In this document: piece after piece, positions 18,108 to 26,870 of the stretch | How positions within the stretch are numbered: the stretch's first letter is position 1 | How the letters are laid out: every line of letters begins with the position of its first letter | Origin: Chloroflexota bacterium | GTDB lineage: Bacteria > Chloroflexota > Anaerolineae > Aggregatilineales > Phototrophicaceae | DNA: 51,166 nucleotides | Reading direction: 5' to 3' | NCBI GenBank assembly: GCA_026708115.1 | Contig: JAPOVL010000008.1 | Coordinates: forward strand, 1 to 51,166 | Made by a program: the position numbers and the translations under genes | The notes under the pieces: generated by a model | Told to the model about the DNA's origin: nothing | What the model saw: the letters and a program-made list of their open reading frames with translations, nothing else | Databases searched by the model: none

Positions 18108-18583
18108 TCTTGGGTGAAAGACAGGCGTCGCAAGACTATTTTCTTAGCTTGCTGCAAACTGTGATAGGGCAAGCCTTGCACGCTGCCGGCTACACCCTGG
18201 AGCAGAGGCCATTGCAGTGGGCAGGTGGCAGATATCGCTTTGTCAAGGCGCTTGAAGACGGCTATACAGGGTTGATTGAATTTCAGGTTCTGGTTTACAG
18301 CGACAACGCTTGGTCCAGCGACCAACCATCGCGCTTCAACGTTCAACTTGGCCGCTCGAGCCTTCGAGGCGCCGAGAAGTACGACGCTGACCGATTCTCG
18401 ATCCGAAACCTGGGCCAGCTCGTTGTCCGCGACTTCGGCGTCAAGATCTTGCCGGCGGAAGATCACTGGTGGAGATACCATGATACAGATTCCTTGGCGG
18501 GGGCATTGGCCGAGGCGGGGCATTTGATCGTGGGCTACGGCATGCCCTGGCTTGCCGGAGAGCTATTGCCTCCTTCGGCATGA
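18104..18583 (+). CDS. Conserved-looking hypothetical protein, 159 residues
   Basis: I do not recognise this family. It starts at GTG overlapping the exonuclease stop by four bases, so it is probably translationally coupled to it. The protein is soluble, with no signal peptide or membrane segment. Aromatic-rich blocks (RPLQWAGGRYRFVKALEDGYTGLIEFQVLVY and AEDHWWRYHD) suggest a compact alpha/beta fold. A role linked to the exonuclease is an inference from gene overlap only. Confidence 0.65.
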   Translation: MILGERQASQDYFLSLLQTVIGQALHAAGYTLEQRPLQWAGGRYRFVKALEDGYTGLIEFQVLVYSDNAWSSDQPSRFNVQLGRSSLRGAEKYDADRFSIRNLGQLVVRDFGVKILPAEDHWWRYHDTDSLAGALAEAGHLIVGYGMPWLAGELLPPSA

Positions 18584-18657
18584 GAAGGCGCCAGACCTGC
18601 TTGACAACCGGGAGTTGCCTCCGTACCATGGGCGGGGTCACAGATCTCAATAGGTTC

Positions 18658-21120
18658 ATGAATATGCAGACATTCCGCGCGCTGTCGCTCGCTCTTGCTT
18701 GCTTGATGACCGCTTGCAGTTTTGGCAAAGGCTCGACGCCAGAAGCTACGCCGAACAAGGACAACATCATTTTTGTGACCGCGACGCCCCATGATGTACA
18801 GGCGCAAGCAGCGCCGACGACGCTACCGACAGCCGCGCCGCCGACGCCAGAACCTGTATCCACGATCGAACCGTCCTTACTGCTGCAGTTGGGCGATCAA
18901 TTCATGCGGGATGGCTATCTGGAGGATGCGGCAGGCATTTACCGCACCTTGCTCAATTATGGTGAGGCGGTCGGGGCGGAGTTTCGCGCCCTGGCTGCTT
19001 TTCGCTTAGGCAAGGTTGCCTTGCGCGACGGTTATTTCCAGCAAGCCCTGGATGCCTTCAATCTGTTGATCAGGGAATTCCCTGCCAGCGTTCACAGTCC
19101 ACAATCCTATTTGATGCGCGGAGACGCCCATATGGGCGTCTCCAATTGGACGATGGCAATCACGGACTTTGAAGGGTATTTGGCAGCGCGCCCCGGCTTG
19201 ATCGACAGCTACGTGTATGAGCGCATAGCGGACGCGCGGATTGCCTTGGGGCAGACCGATCTGGCGCTGCAAAACTATGAAAAGGCGATCGCCGCCAAGC
19301 GCTCGAAGGTGCCACTCTTGATCCTGCGCGAGAAGCTGGCTGGGATCTATATCAGCTTGTCGCGGGCGACGGACGCCGTCGCGCAGTACGATGCGATCCT
19401 GTCGGTTGCGCGCAACGTACCCTATCGGGCAAACATCTCCTATAGCGCAGCACAAGCGCTGCTCGACGCAAATCTCACGGATGCTGGTTGGGATCGGATG
19501 CGGAGCGTTTTCGAGAGCTATGCGGGGACACCCGCATCATACGACGCCTTGAAGATCCTCGAGGCTACCGGCATCCAGTACGACGGCCTGACGCGCGGCA
19601 AGAGCGCATTTTATGCTGGCGACTATCAGACTGCCATCGACGCCTTCAATGCCTTCACCACATCGCAGCAGTTGGAGGCAGTCCCGGCTGAACTGCACCT
19701 GCTGCTCGGACGCGCCTACCGGCAGATCGGCAACGCGGATGCTGCCATGATAGCATTCCAGACCATCATCGATCAGTATCCTCAGGATCCGTTATTCGGC
19801 GATGCGCTGCTGGAACGCGGACGGACGCGCTTTTTGGCCGGTGATATTCCAGCCGCGATCGAGATCTATCTCTCTGTTGCCGATAATTACGATTATCTGG
19901 GGGACGCCGCCGGCGAGGCGCTTTGGCGGGCGGGTTATCTGTATGGCACTAATGGAGACACTAGTCTGTCGCGCCAAATTTTTACGAGGCTTGCTGACTC
20001 CTACCCGAGTCATGAACTGACGACCAATGGATTGTTCATCGCAGCTTCGGCGGCGGTTCGAGACGAAGCCTGGTCGATCGCCGAGAATCTGTATGGGCGC
20101 ATCGCTTCTCTCACGGAGGGCGAAGATCAAGCGGCTGCTTACTTGTGGGTCGGGCGGCTCGCCGCCATGCGAGGGAAGCAGCAAGCGGCAAACGAAGCCT
20201 TTGAACTGGCAGTTGCGGCCGCGCCGGATAGTTATTTCGCCGCGCGCGCCGGCGACTTCCGTATTGGCCGACAGCCCTTTGACCCGCCATCATCTTATAA
20301 CTTCTCTTTCGACATCAATGCTGAAGTTCAACAGGCGGAAGCCTGGCTTCGACAAGTTTTTGCGTTGGAAGAAGAGGGCCACCTGTGGCGGATGAGTGAA
20401 GAACTGAACCGCGATCCTCGTCTTGTGCGTGGGCGCGAGCTTTTCGCTGTCGGCGCGTTCGACGAAGCTTCGACTGAATTTGAGGATCTGGCGGGTGCGC
20501 TGCGCGAGAGCGGGGATGCGCTCGGCAGTTATCGTCTGGCGATTCACTTGCGAGGTCTGGGCGCCTTCCGCGAATCCATCATCGCCGCCGCCGACGTTAT
20601 CATCGCCTCCAAAACCGGCACGTTGGGGGCGCCGCGTTTCCTGGCTCGCCTGCGCTTTCCAGACTACTACGCCGATCTGGTTCGACGGGAAGGGGAAACG
20701 CGGGATATTGATCCCCTGCTTATGCTGTCCTTGATTCGCCAGGAAAGTCTCTTCGATACTTACGCCACAGCGGCAGCCGGTGAGAAGGGCTTGATGCAAG
20801 TCATCCCCAGCACTGCCAAATATATCGCCGAACGTCTGGATTGGCGCGACTATCAGCATAGCGACTTGTTCCGTCCTTATGCTGGCATCGCTTTCGGCGC
20901 CTTTTATATTGACGAGCAACTTGATTTGTTCGATCAGAATGCCGTTGTGGCGCTGGCAGCATATAATGCGGGACCTGGGCGCGCCTATCAATGGAATGAA
21001 CTGTCCGGCGGCGATCCCGATCTATTCATGACCACGATCACCATTGATTCGACCAGAAAATACGTTCAGTTCATCTACCGTAACTACAACATTTATCGTG
21101 AGCTATATGGCGCTGAATAG
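18658..21120 (+). CDS. Lytic transglycosylase lipoprotein with TPR-like repeats (Slt70-like)
   Basis: From the ATG at 18658 the protein is 820 residues. It starts with a lipoprotein signal (MNMQTFRALSLALACLMTAC, lipid-acceptor Cys 20), then a Thr/Pro-rich linker, a long helical region of tetratricopeptide-like repeats (for example LGDQFMRDGYLEDAAGIYRTLL, LLLGRAYRQIGNADAAMIAFQTII) and a C-terminal SLT domain. The catalytic glutamate lies in LIRQESLFDTYATAAAGEKGLMQVIPSTA and the domain closes with ALAAYNAGPGRAYQW. It cleaves peptidoglycan to 1,6-anhydro-muropeptides outside the membrane. The reading frame is open back to 18580, overlapping the previous stop, but the signal peptide fits the later start. 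Confidence 0.93.
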   Translation: MNMQTFRALSLALACLMTACSFGKGSTPEATPNKDNIIFVTATPHDVQAQAAPTTLPTAAPPTPEPVSTIEPSLLLQLGDQFMRDGYLEDAAGIYRTLLNYGEAVGAEFRALAAFRLGKVALRDGYFQQALDAFNLLIREFPASVHSPQSYLMRGDAHMGVSNWTMAITDFEGYLAARPGLIDSYVYERIADARIALGQTDLALQNYEKAIAAKRSKVPLLILREKLAGIYISLSRATDAVAQYDAILSVARNVPYRANISYSAAQALLDANLTDAGWDRMRSVFESYAGTPASYDALKILEATGIQYDGLTRGKSAFYAGDYQTAIDAFNAFTTSQQLEAVPAELHLLLGRAYRQIGNADAAMIAFQTIIDQYPQDPLFGDALLERGRTRFLAGDIPAAIEIYLSVADNYDYLGDAAGEALWRAGYLYGTNGDTSLSRQIFTRLADSYPSHELTTNGLFIAASAAVRDEAWSIAENLYGRIASLTEGEDQAAAYLWVGRLAAMRGKQQAANEAFELAVAAAPDSYFAARAGDFRIGRQPFDPPSSYNFSFDINAEVQQAEAWLRQVFALEEEGHLWRMSEELNRDPRLVRGRELFAVGAFDEASTEFEDLAGALRESGDALGSYRLAIHLRGLGAFRESIIAAADVIIASKTGTLGAPRFLARLRFPDYYADLVRREGETRDIDPLLMLSLIRQESLFDTYATAAAGEKGLMQVIPSTAKYIAERLDWRDYQHSDLFRPYAGIAFGAFYIDEQLDLFDQNAVVALAAYNAGPGRAYQWNELSGGDPDLFMTTITIDSTRKYVQFIYRNYNIYRELYGAE

Positions 21121-21306
21121 TACAGGCGACAGAACGATTTCGTATAGCTAACCGTATAACAAGTAGATATATGTACCGGTCGCCGAACGCGCGGCACATC
21201 CATGCCGACTTGCGGGTGTTTTCAATGATGAGATTGCGTATCGTTTCCGTTTATACGAAAATGACATTAGACCGGTCCCTTGGCAGGGCACAATGAAAGG
21301 CCAGCA

Positions 21307-22629
21307 ATGCAGGCGCAGCGCTTACTCGACAATCTGCATGCCCAACAGAAGACGTCGCTTGACGAGTTCTTCGGCAATCCCGTGTTGCTCGACGAGATTC
21401 ATTCAGCGGCGCCGTCTGAGCACGTAAATCGGGTCGCCGTCCTAACCGAGTCCTTTCTGCCCAAGGTTGATGGCGTTGTCAAGACGACTTATTTGACTAT
21501 TCGCTATCTTCAAGAGACCGGGCGCGAGGTTTTGATTTTCGCTCCGGATATCGCTGTCGAACATGTTGGCTCGTCGCGGGTGATTCCGCTGCGCTCAATT
21601 AGCTTGCCGCAGGCGCCAGAAACGCGGATGGCATTGCCGAATCCCGTTGTCGCGCGCCATCTCGAGGAATTCAAGCCTGACCTGATTCACCTCTTTAGCC
21701 CAGCGGCAATGGCGGTCAATGGGATGGCTGTCGGCCGCCACCTCAACCTGCCGGTTATCGCCAATTATCAGACGGACTTGCCTGGATACACAGAACACTA
21801 TGGGCTCCCTATGCTGTCGGGCCCAGTCAATCGCTGGTTGCGCTATATTCACAATGGCTGCCACCTCACATTGGCGCCGACGCAGACCATCATTCGCCGC
21901 TTGCGCGACGAAGGGTATCGGCGCGTGCGGCATTGGGGGCGTGGCGTCAACACTGAGCGCTTTCACCCCGCCCATGCTCGGCAAGAGATGCGCCGTCGCC
22001 TGCTCAATGGCCGTGACGATGATTCGCTGCTTTGCATCTTCGTTGGTCGCCTGGCACATGAAAAGCGCGTTGAACTGCTCTTCGAAGTCGCCAAGATGGA
22101 GCGGGTCGCCTTGACGATAGTCGGTGACGGCGCCTTGCGCGAGGAGTTGGAAGCCAGATTTTCAGAAACCGATGTCCACTTCACAGGATATCTGATCGGC
22201 GACGAACTGGCGCAGGCCTTCGCCAGCGCCGATGTCTTTGCCTTTACTGGTGAGAACGAGACATTTGGTCAAGTGATTCAAGAAGCGATGGCCTCTGGCT
22301 TGCCATCAGTTGTTGTAAATTCTGGGGGAGCCCCTGAGGTCATCGAGGAAGGCGTAACCGGATTGTCCGTAAATCCAACCGAGGCGGATTTCGCGACTGT
22401 CATCGCGTACTTGCGCGATCACCCCGAAATTCGCCTGGAGATGAGTCGTCAGGCACGGCTGGCAGCGGAACGCCGCCCCTGGGCGGCCTTGATGGGGCAG
22501 CTCGAAGGATTCTACGATGAAGCGTATTGCATGAACCAGCGCTTCATCAGTTTATTCGGCTCCACTCGCTACCATTTGCCGCTGTCAATACCGGCGCAGT
22601 TGGCGCGCCGCCCTCGCAGCGTATCGTAG
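21307..22629 (+). CDS. GT4-family glycosyltransferase
   Basis: The 440-residue protein has the N-terminal glycosyltransferase 4 block NRVAVLTESFLPKVDGVVKTTYLTIRYL and the C-terminal GT1-type block with FVGRLAHEKRVELL, the GENETFGQVIQEAMASGLPSVV donor-site motif (EX7E) and GGAPEVI. The N-terminal block resembles SqdX/MgtA-like enzymes that glycosylate diacylglycerol or phosphatidylinositol, so a glycolipid function is plausible but unproven. The ATG at 21307 is preferred because GAAAGG stands six bases upstream; a TTG at 21280 is the alternative. Confidence 0.88.
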   Translation: MQAQRLLDNLHAQQKTSLDEFFGNPVLLDEIHSAAPSEHVNRVAVLTESFLPKVDGVVKTTYLTIRYLQETGREVLIFAPDIAVEHVGSSRVIPLRSISLPQAPETRMALPNPVVARHLEEFKPDLIHLFSPAAMAVNGMAVGRHLNLPVIANYQTDLPGYTEHYGLPMLSGPVNRWLRYIHNGCHLTLAPTQTIIRRLRDEGYRRVRHWGRGVNTERFHPAHARQEMRRRLLNGRDDDSLLCIFVGRLAHEKRVELLFEVAKMERVALTIVGDGALREELEARFSETDVHFTGYLIGDELAQAFASADVFAFTGENETFGQVIQEAMASGLPSVVVNSGGAPEVIEEGVTGLSVNPTEADFATVIAYLRDHPEIRLEMSRQARLAAERRPWAALMGQLEGFYDEAYCMNQRFISLFGSTRYHLPLSIPAQLARRPRSVS

Positions 22630-22655
22630 CGGCCTGGCGCTTGGCGAGACAATTG

Positions 22656-23033
22656 ATGACCGAAGAGTCTGGCAAGCCGACGCTCGCGCTTATTGCTCAT
22701 GACGGCAAGAAAGCCGATATGGTCGCATTTGTTATGGACCACAGACAGCGTCTGACTGAATTTGACCTGGTGGCTACCGCCACAACGGGGGCGCTAATCG
22801 AAGAAAAGACCGGGCTAAAAGTAAGGCAACTGCTTTCCGGTCCGCTTGGGGGCGATGCGCAGATCGCGGCGGAGGTTGCAACAGGGCAGGTCCGGGCGAT
22901 TTTCTTCTTTCTCGATCCGCTGGGCAAACACCCACACGATCCCGATATCCAAAGCCTCCTCCGCATTTGCAATGTACATAACGTGCCTTTGGCGACTAAC
23001 ATTGCCACAGCCGTCCTGCTGATCAAAGCATGA
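22656..23033 (+). CDS. mgsA: Methylglyoxal synthase
   Basis: This enzyme converts dihydroxyacetone phosphate to methylglyoxal and phosphate, a bypass of lower glycolysis under phosphate limitation. The 125-residue chain contains LALIAHDGKKADMV, ATATTGALIEEKTGL, the catalytic aspartate in SGPLGGDAQI, and FFFLDPLGKHPHDPDI. It is slightly shorter than many family members but all active-site blocks are present. I chose the ATG at 22656 where family similarity begins; the frame is open further upstream into the glycosyltransferase gene. Confidence 0.95.
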   Translation: MTEESGKPTLALIAHDGKKADMVAFVMDHRQRLTEFDLVATATTGALIEEKTGLKVRQLLSGPLGGDAQIAAEVATGQVRAIFFFLDPLGKHPHDPDIQSLLRICNVHNVPLATNIATAVLLIKA

Positions 23034-23070
23034 CAGAAACGATCGAAATCATGTCTTGGTCGAGATCCGA

Positions 23071-23098
23071 CGCGGGCTGGCTCGCGGACCAGCCCGCG
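23071..23098 (+). terminator. Hairpin downstream of mgsA
   Basis: CGCGGGCTGG and CCAGCCCGCG form a perfect 10-bp, very GC-rich stem with an eight-base loop. There is no T run, so it is a possible weak or Rho-assisted terminator between mgsA and the sigma factor gene. Confidence 0.45.
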
Positions 23099-23192
23099 AC
23101 AAGCAACGCGGGTGCCCTGCAGACGTATTCAGGCTAGAAGCAAAGTTTTCAGTCAACGAGTTCTTGCATCCTAAAGCAATTGAGGCGAGACG

Positions 23193-23831
23193 GTGGCGAA
23201 ACCTGATCCAAAGATTCTTGAGTGGGTAGAGGCCGCGCTGGCGGACGACCAGGATGCCTTCGCGGAATTAGTCTACTTGTTTCAAGATCCCGTCTACAAT
23301 CTCTGCTACCGTATGCTGGGCGACGCCGGCGAAGCAGAGGACGCGACTCAAGAAGCCTTCCTGCGCGCCTTTCTCAATCTTCGCCGCTACGATACCAAGC
23401 GATCCTTCAAAACCTGGCTGATGTCAATCGCGTCCAATCATTGTATTGATCGCTGGCGCAAGCGGCGGATGCAATTGGTTTCCCTCGATGACGAGCCCAC
23501 CGCCGCGGCCCTCGCTTTGAGCAGCAGCGATCCGCTTCCTGAACAGGCTGCGTTGAGCGCGGAGCAGAGTGAGCTGCTGCAAGGCCTCTTGATGAAGCTC
23601 GAAGAGAGTTACCGCTTGCCTTTGATCTTGCGCTATTGGTACGACTACTCCTACGCGGAAATTGCTCAACTGATGGAAACAACCGAAAGCGCGATCAAGA
23701 GTCGCCTGTTCCGCGCCCGGCGAACGCTGGCGGACCTGCTTTCAGATCGTGATGCGCGCGCTAGCGGTGTTAAGGACGACGAAGATGACAGATTTGACCG
23801 GCTGGCCACCCCAAAACCGAAAGGAAACTAG
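23193..23831 (+). CDS. ECF-type RNA polymerase sigma factor
   Basis: The 212 residues contain the two sigma-70 regions: region 2 (PVYNLCYRMLGDAGEAEDATQEAFLRAFLNLRRYD and FKTWLMSIASNHCIDRWRKRR) and region 4 (LPLILRYWYDYSYAEIAQLMETTESAIKSRLFRARRTL). They are joined by a linker rich in Ala, Ser and Pro. It starts with GTG behind GAGGCGAG. The gene downstream begins one base after its stop and is the probable anti-sigma partner. Such pairs usually respond to envelope or surface stress; no stimulus can be read from sequence. Confidence 0.93.
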   Translation: MAKPDPKILEWVEAALADDQDAFAELVYLFQDPVYNLCYRMLGDAGEAEDATQEAFLRAFLNLRRYDTKRSFKTWLMSIASNHCIDRWRKRRMQLVSLDDEPTAAALALSSSDPLPEQAALSAEQSELLQGLLMKLEESYRLPLILRYWYDYSYAEIAQLMETTESAIKSRLFRARRTLADLLSDRDARASGVKDDEDDRFDRLATPKPKGN

Positions 23832-23832
23832 G

Positions 23833-24396
23833 ATGTCCGAAGAGTTCAACCCGCAACCACTGGACATGATGCAAGAGGCGCTTGACGGCCAGCTTCCCGA
23901 TGAAATGGCGCAGAAATTGCTTGATGTCCTGGGAAGAGATCAGTCCGCCGCCAAGGAATACGACCGCTTGCAGCGTGTGGACACGCTGTTGAAGCGCGCT
24001 CCTCAACAGCGCGCGCCTGCGCGGCTGGCGGCGACAATCATGGCGCGTCTGGCGCAGCGCATGCAAGCGGAAACCGCTTTGTCGGATCTATCTCCGGAAA
24101 CACAGAAGTTGATGATGTGGAGTTTGACTGCTTCGATGATGGCGACGATGCCCATGATGGAGGCTGCTAGCTGGCTGGTGCTCCACGCGCAACGCGATCC
24201 AGAAGTCTTGAGCGAGGTCATGCTGCAGACCATTGGTTGGATGTCCCTGGTTACCGAAGCCTTGATTCTACTCTTGGAGGGCGCCGAAGATCTAGCGAGG
24301 ACGCAACCCGAACTGGCGACGGCGACACTGGCGCTGGCGCCCTATATGCTGGGCAGTGTCTTGGATCATCTGGGCGAGGCCTACCAGCCAAGATAA
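23833..24396 (+). CDS. Putative anti-sigma factor partner of the ECF sigma factor
   Basis: The 187-residue protein begins one base after the sigma gene stop, with AAAGGAAA as ribosome binding site. The N-terminal 75 residues (QEALDGQLPDEMAQKLLDVLGRDQSAAKEYDRL) resemble the helical anti-sigma domain, but the zinc motif HxxxCxxC is absent. The rest is hydrophobic and helix-rich (MMWSLTASMMATMPMMEAASWLVL; MSLVTEALILLLEGAED; LALAPYMLGSVL) and could be membrane-associated, though no segment is a clear long transmembrane helix. The function is inferred from position and the N-terminal pattern. Confidence 0.65.
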   Translation: MSEEFNPQPLDMMQEALDGQLPDEMAQKLLDVLGRDQSAAKEYDRLQRVDTLLKRAPQQRAPARLAATIMARLAQRMQAETALSDLSPETQKLMMWSLTASMMATMPMMEAASWLVLHAQRDPEVLSEVMLQTIGWMSLVTEALILLLEGAEDLARTQPELATATLALAPYMLGSVLDHLGEAYQPR

Positions 24397-24456
24397 GTAG
24401 AATTGTCAAAGAACAACCTAGACAGGCGAGGCTCTGGTTGCGGAGGTCCAACGCTG

Positions 24457-24497
24457 GAACAAAAAAAGTGTCGTCAATGGCGACACTTTTTTTGTTC
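24457..24497. terminator. Strong bidirectional intrinsic terminator
   Basis: A perfect 17-bp inverted repeat (arms 24457-24473 and 24481-24497; core GTGTCG/CGACAC with A7/T7 flanks) surrounds a seven-base loop. It has T runs on both strands, ending the sigma/anti-sigma operon on the plus strand and greA on the minus strand. Confidence 0.93.
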
Positions 24498-24514
24498 GCC
24501 GATTAAAGCGGGGA

Positions 24515-25003
24515 TCAGGCGCCGTCGTCCGGGATCATCTCGATCTTGCGAACCTTGTAGGTAACCAGTCCGTCGGGAACCTCTACTTTGACGCGATCCC
24601 CAACTTGTTTGCCCAATAGCGCCTGTCCCACAGGCGAATCCAAGGACACCCCACGACGACCGTGCGTGATTTCCTCGGTATCGAGCAAGTCCATCGTGAA
24701 CTCCTCTTTTTCTGATGTATCGTATACTGTGACGCGATTGCCGGGCGTGATCGTGTCCGGGTCTTCGTCGGCATCGATGATTTCGGCGCGCGCCAGTACG
24801 TTTTGCAAGTGCGATACGCGTTCGTCAAGTCGTTCTTTGGAAACCATCGCGTCAAAGAAAACGGCCTCTTCACCCTGGTCGTCTTCGCGCGCTTCGGCGA
24901 GCATTTCCGCCACCTTGGAATTTTCCTCGCTGGTTAGGACATTGAGTTCGCGTTGCAGCTTCTGGAATCCCTGCCGCGTCAATTTGATCCGTCGTTCTGC
25001 CAT
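24515..25003 (-). CDS. greA: Transcription elongation factor GreA
   Basis: GreA rescues backtracked RNA polymerase by stimulating transcript cleavage. The 162-residue protein has the coiled-coil N-terminal domain (LTRQGFQKLQRELNVL, REDDQGEEAVFFDAMVSKERLDERVSHLQNVLARAEII), including the acidic tip, and the globular C-terminal domain (SLDSPVGQALLGKQVGDRVKVEVPDG). The ATG at 25003 is supported by AAAGGAAG upstream and the family start; an in-frame extension reaches 25033. The tip sequence EAREDDQGEEAVFFDAM is slightly unlike the common AREHGDLKENAEYHAA form, so the protein may belong to a GreA/GreB-family variant. Confidence 0.92.
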   Translation of the reverse strand: MAERRIKLTRQGFQKLQRELNVLTSEENSKVAEMLAEAREDDQGEEAVFFDAMVSKERLDERVSHLQNVLARAEIIDADEDPDTITPGNRVTVYDTSEKEEFTMDLLDTEEITHGRRGVSLDSPVGQALLGKQVGDRVKVEVPDGLVTYKVRKIEMIPDDGA

Positions 25004-25699
25004 GATTTCTTCCTTTCTGGGTGCAGTCACCACAGACTATACGGTGACATTCGCAAAAAGTATCATCTACGTCGGGCGATGAACTTAACGCCGCGAATAG
25101 TAGACGAAGCGCCCTGCCCAAGGGACAGGACGCATAACAGCTATCTGAAAGGTTGCAATTGAAAGAATTACTTGAGAGTCCGGATTTCGCTCCGATTAAC
25201 TTGCAAACTTAACGCTGTTCCGCTCTTCTTGAATATCGGCTCAAACAAATACAGTTGCTGGCGAGCATCACATTGAGCCTATTTTGGTACAGATTGGGCG
25301 AATTGTCAAATGGTTTCCATAGAAAGAGTGCATTTCAGATTATTGGCAAATCACATGGTCTTGCCGTTCAAAAGCGCAATTGACCACAGGCTTTCGATGC
25401 GCGCAAGGTGGCGTTATACGGCGAAACAATACCCTTAAAATGCGTATAAAATGCGCCTTTTTTGGTCACTATATCGATACAGTACGTATACAGGGCGCGT
25501 GTGTGAGGGGGGTACCCCCCCCTTGGTGCAGAGGGATTTTTTGGCACAGAGCCGCGAAGGGGCGCGTAGACACTGCCCGCCGACACTGCGGGTCGGGCGC
25601 CCCTAGCGGTTTCGACTCAAATGAACCGTGGAGGGGTCGGGAGATGGGGTATTGACGCGCCAATAATCTGAAATACACCCCCAGAGAAAGGGCTCTTGT
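25004..25699. other. Long non-coding stretch with GC-rich repeat fragments
   Basis: The greA-proximal part is AT-richer than its surroundings and shows no gene. From about 25500 there is a GGGGGGTACCCCCC palindrome (25507-25520), a 15-base GGGGCGCGTAGACAC (25559-25573) that recurs exactly at 50555-50569, and a GGGTCGGGCGCCCC segment, all features of dispersed intergenic repeats. Short open frames on both strands here have no family resemblance. Confidence 0.6.
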
Positions 25700-26674
25700 T
25701 CAGGTATACACTTCCGGATTGACGCAATTTGGAAGCGGCACGCCCGAAAGGCCCGCGATAAGATTGTCGGCGGCCATGTCGGCCATCTTGGTGCGGGTGG
25801 CGACGCTGGCGCTGGCGATATGTGGCACGACCAGGCAATTTTCCAGGGTAAGTAGCGGATGCTCGCGCGGTATCGGCTCGGGGTCAGTGACATCGAGGCC
25901 TGCCGCAAGAATGTCTCCCCGATCCAAAGCTTTGTAAAGCGCCGCGCCATCGACAATGCTGCCGCGCGCCGTGTTGATCAGAATCGCTGTCGACTTCATT
26001 AACGCCAGTTCCGCTTCGCTGATCATGTGCTGCGTCACCTCGGTAAGCGGCACATGCAGACTGACAAAATCACTTTCGCGCAGGACTTGTTCCAATGATG
26101 CTTCTACCGCGCCAATCTCAGCAATCTTGTCCCTATTCTCCTCGGTATTGACCAGGATCGTCATGTTGAAGCCTGTGGCGCGTCTGGCCACCGCTTGGCC
26201 GATACGACCGAAACCGATGATTCCCAACGTCGCCCCGAAGATATCTTGACCTGAAAGAACCGTAGGATGCCAGGTTCGCCATTTGCCAGCCAGGATGTAC
26301 CTTTCGGCCTCCGGAATGCGGCGAGCCACCGCCATCAGAAGCGCGAAGGCGAAGTCGGCCGTGGTTTCCGTCAGTACATCGGGTGTGTGGCCCACTGGAA
26401 TCCGGCGCTCTGTCGCCGCGTCGACGTCAATATTGTCGTATCCAACGGCCAGGTTGCTGATGACGCGCAGATTTGGGGCGGCATCCATCAACTCCGCGTC
26501 AACACGGTCAGTCAGCAAACTTAGCAATCCATCGAGATCGCGGATTTTCTCTGTAATCGTCGCATAATCCGGCGGCATAAAATCGTCCCATATCTCTAGT
26601 TCGCAATGCGCGGCCAGGCGATTTAGTGTGGCCTCCGGCAAGCGACGCGTGACAAATACTTTAGCTTTACCCAT
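25700..26674 (-). CDS. D-2-hydroxyacid dehydrogenase (glyoxylate/hydroxypyruvate reductase type)
   Basis: The 324-residue NAD(P)-dependent dehydrogenase has the nucleotide-binding motif [17 protein letters not shown] and the catalytic triad: Arg in [15 protein letters not shown], Glu in [14 protein letters not shown] and His in [13 protein letters not shown]. The N-terminal [15 protein letters not shown] matches glyoxylate reductase / hydroxypyruvate reductase (GyaR-like) enzymes. In this genome it could connect glycine and serine metabolism (glyoxylate, hydroxypyruvate), which fits the gcv and glyA genes, though it is 16 kb from them. The exact substrate is inferred. Confidence 0.9.
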   Translation of the reverse strand: MGKAKVFVTRRLPEATLNRLAAHCELEIWDDFMPPDYATITEKIRDLDGLLSLLTDRVDAELMDAAPNLRVISNLAVGYDNIDVDAATERRIPVGHTPDVLTETTADFAFALLMAVARRIPEAERYILAGKWRTWHPTVLSGQDIFGATLGIIGFGRIGQAVARRATGFNMTILVNTEENRDKIAEIGAVEASLEQVLRESDFVSLHVPLTEVTQHMISEAELALMKSTAILINTARGSIVDGAALYKALDRGDILAAGLDVTDPEPIPREHPLLTLENCLVVPHIASASVATRTKMADMAADNLIAGLSGVPLPNCVNPEVYT

Positions 26675-26786
26675 GTCTATGCTCCATCGGCTTGAGTACG
26701 CGCGCGATTATAGCGCAGTTCCGGAAACAACAAAAACCAAAGGGTATATCCCAGAGTAAACGCGGCGAACTGCCCTCTGGTTTTTG

Positions 26787-26870
26787 TGTACGGCGGCACT
26801 CATGCGACAAGCGGACTGCATATTTTGCCTGGGCGCGGCAGACCTGTTCGCCGGTTACGCGCCGCGCGGT
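26787..26870 (+). repeat. Dispersed ~90 bp intergenic repeat, copy 4 (diverged)
   Basis: It lies directly after the stop of the GHKL-ATPase gene (minus strand) and before the hydroxyacid dehydrogenase promoter region. Its end, TTCGCCGGTTACGCGCCG-CGCGG, matches the corresponding part of copy 3, and ACTCATGCGACAAG matches the hairpin region of copy 1 with one weakened arm. Confidence 0.65.

Noticed and set aside
25380..25655. 91-codon open frame in the greA-dehydrogenase gap
   Set aside because: It runs through the GGGGGGTACCCCCC palindrome and repeat fragments, has no ribosome binding site and no protein-like composition.
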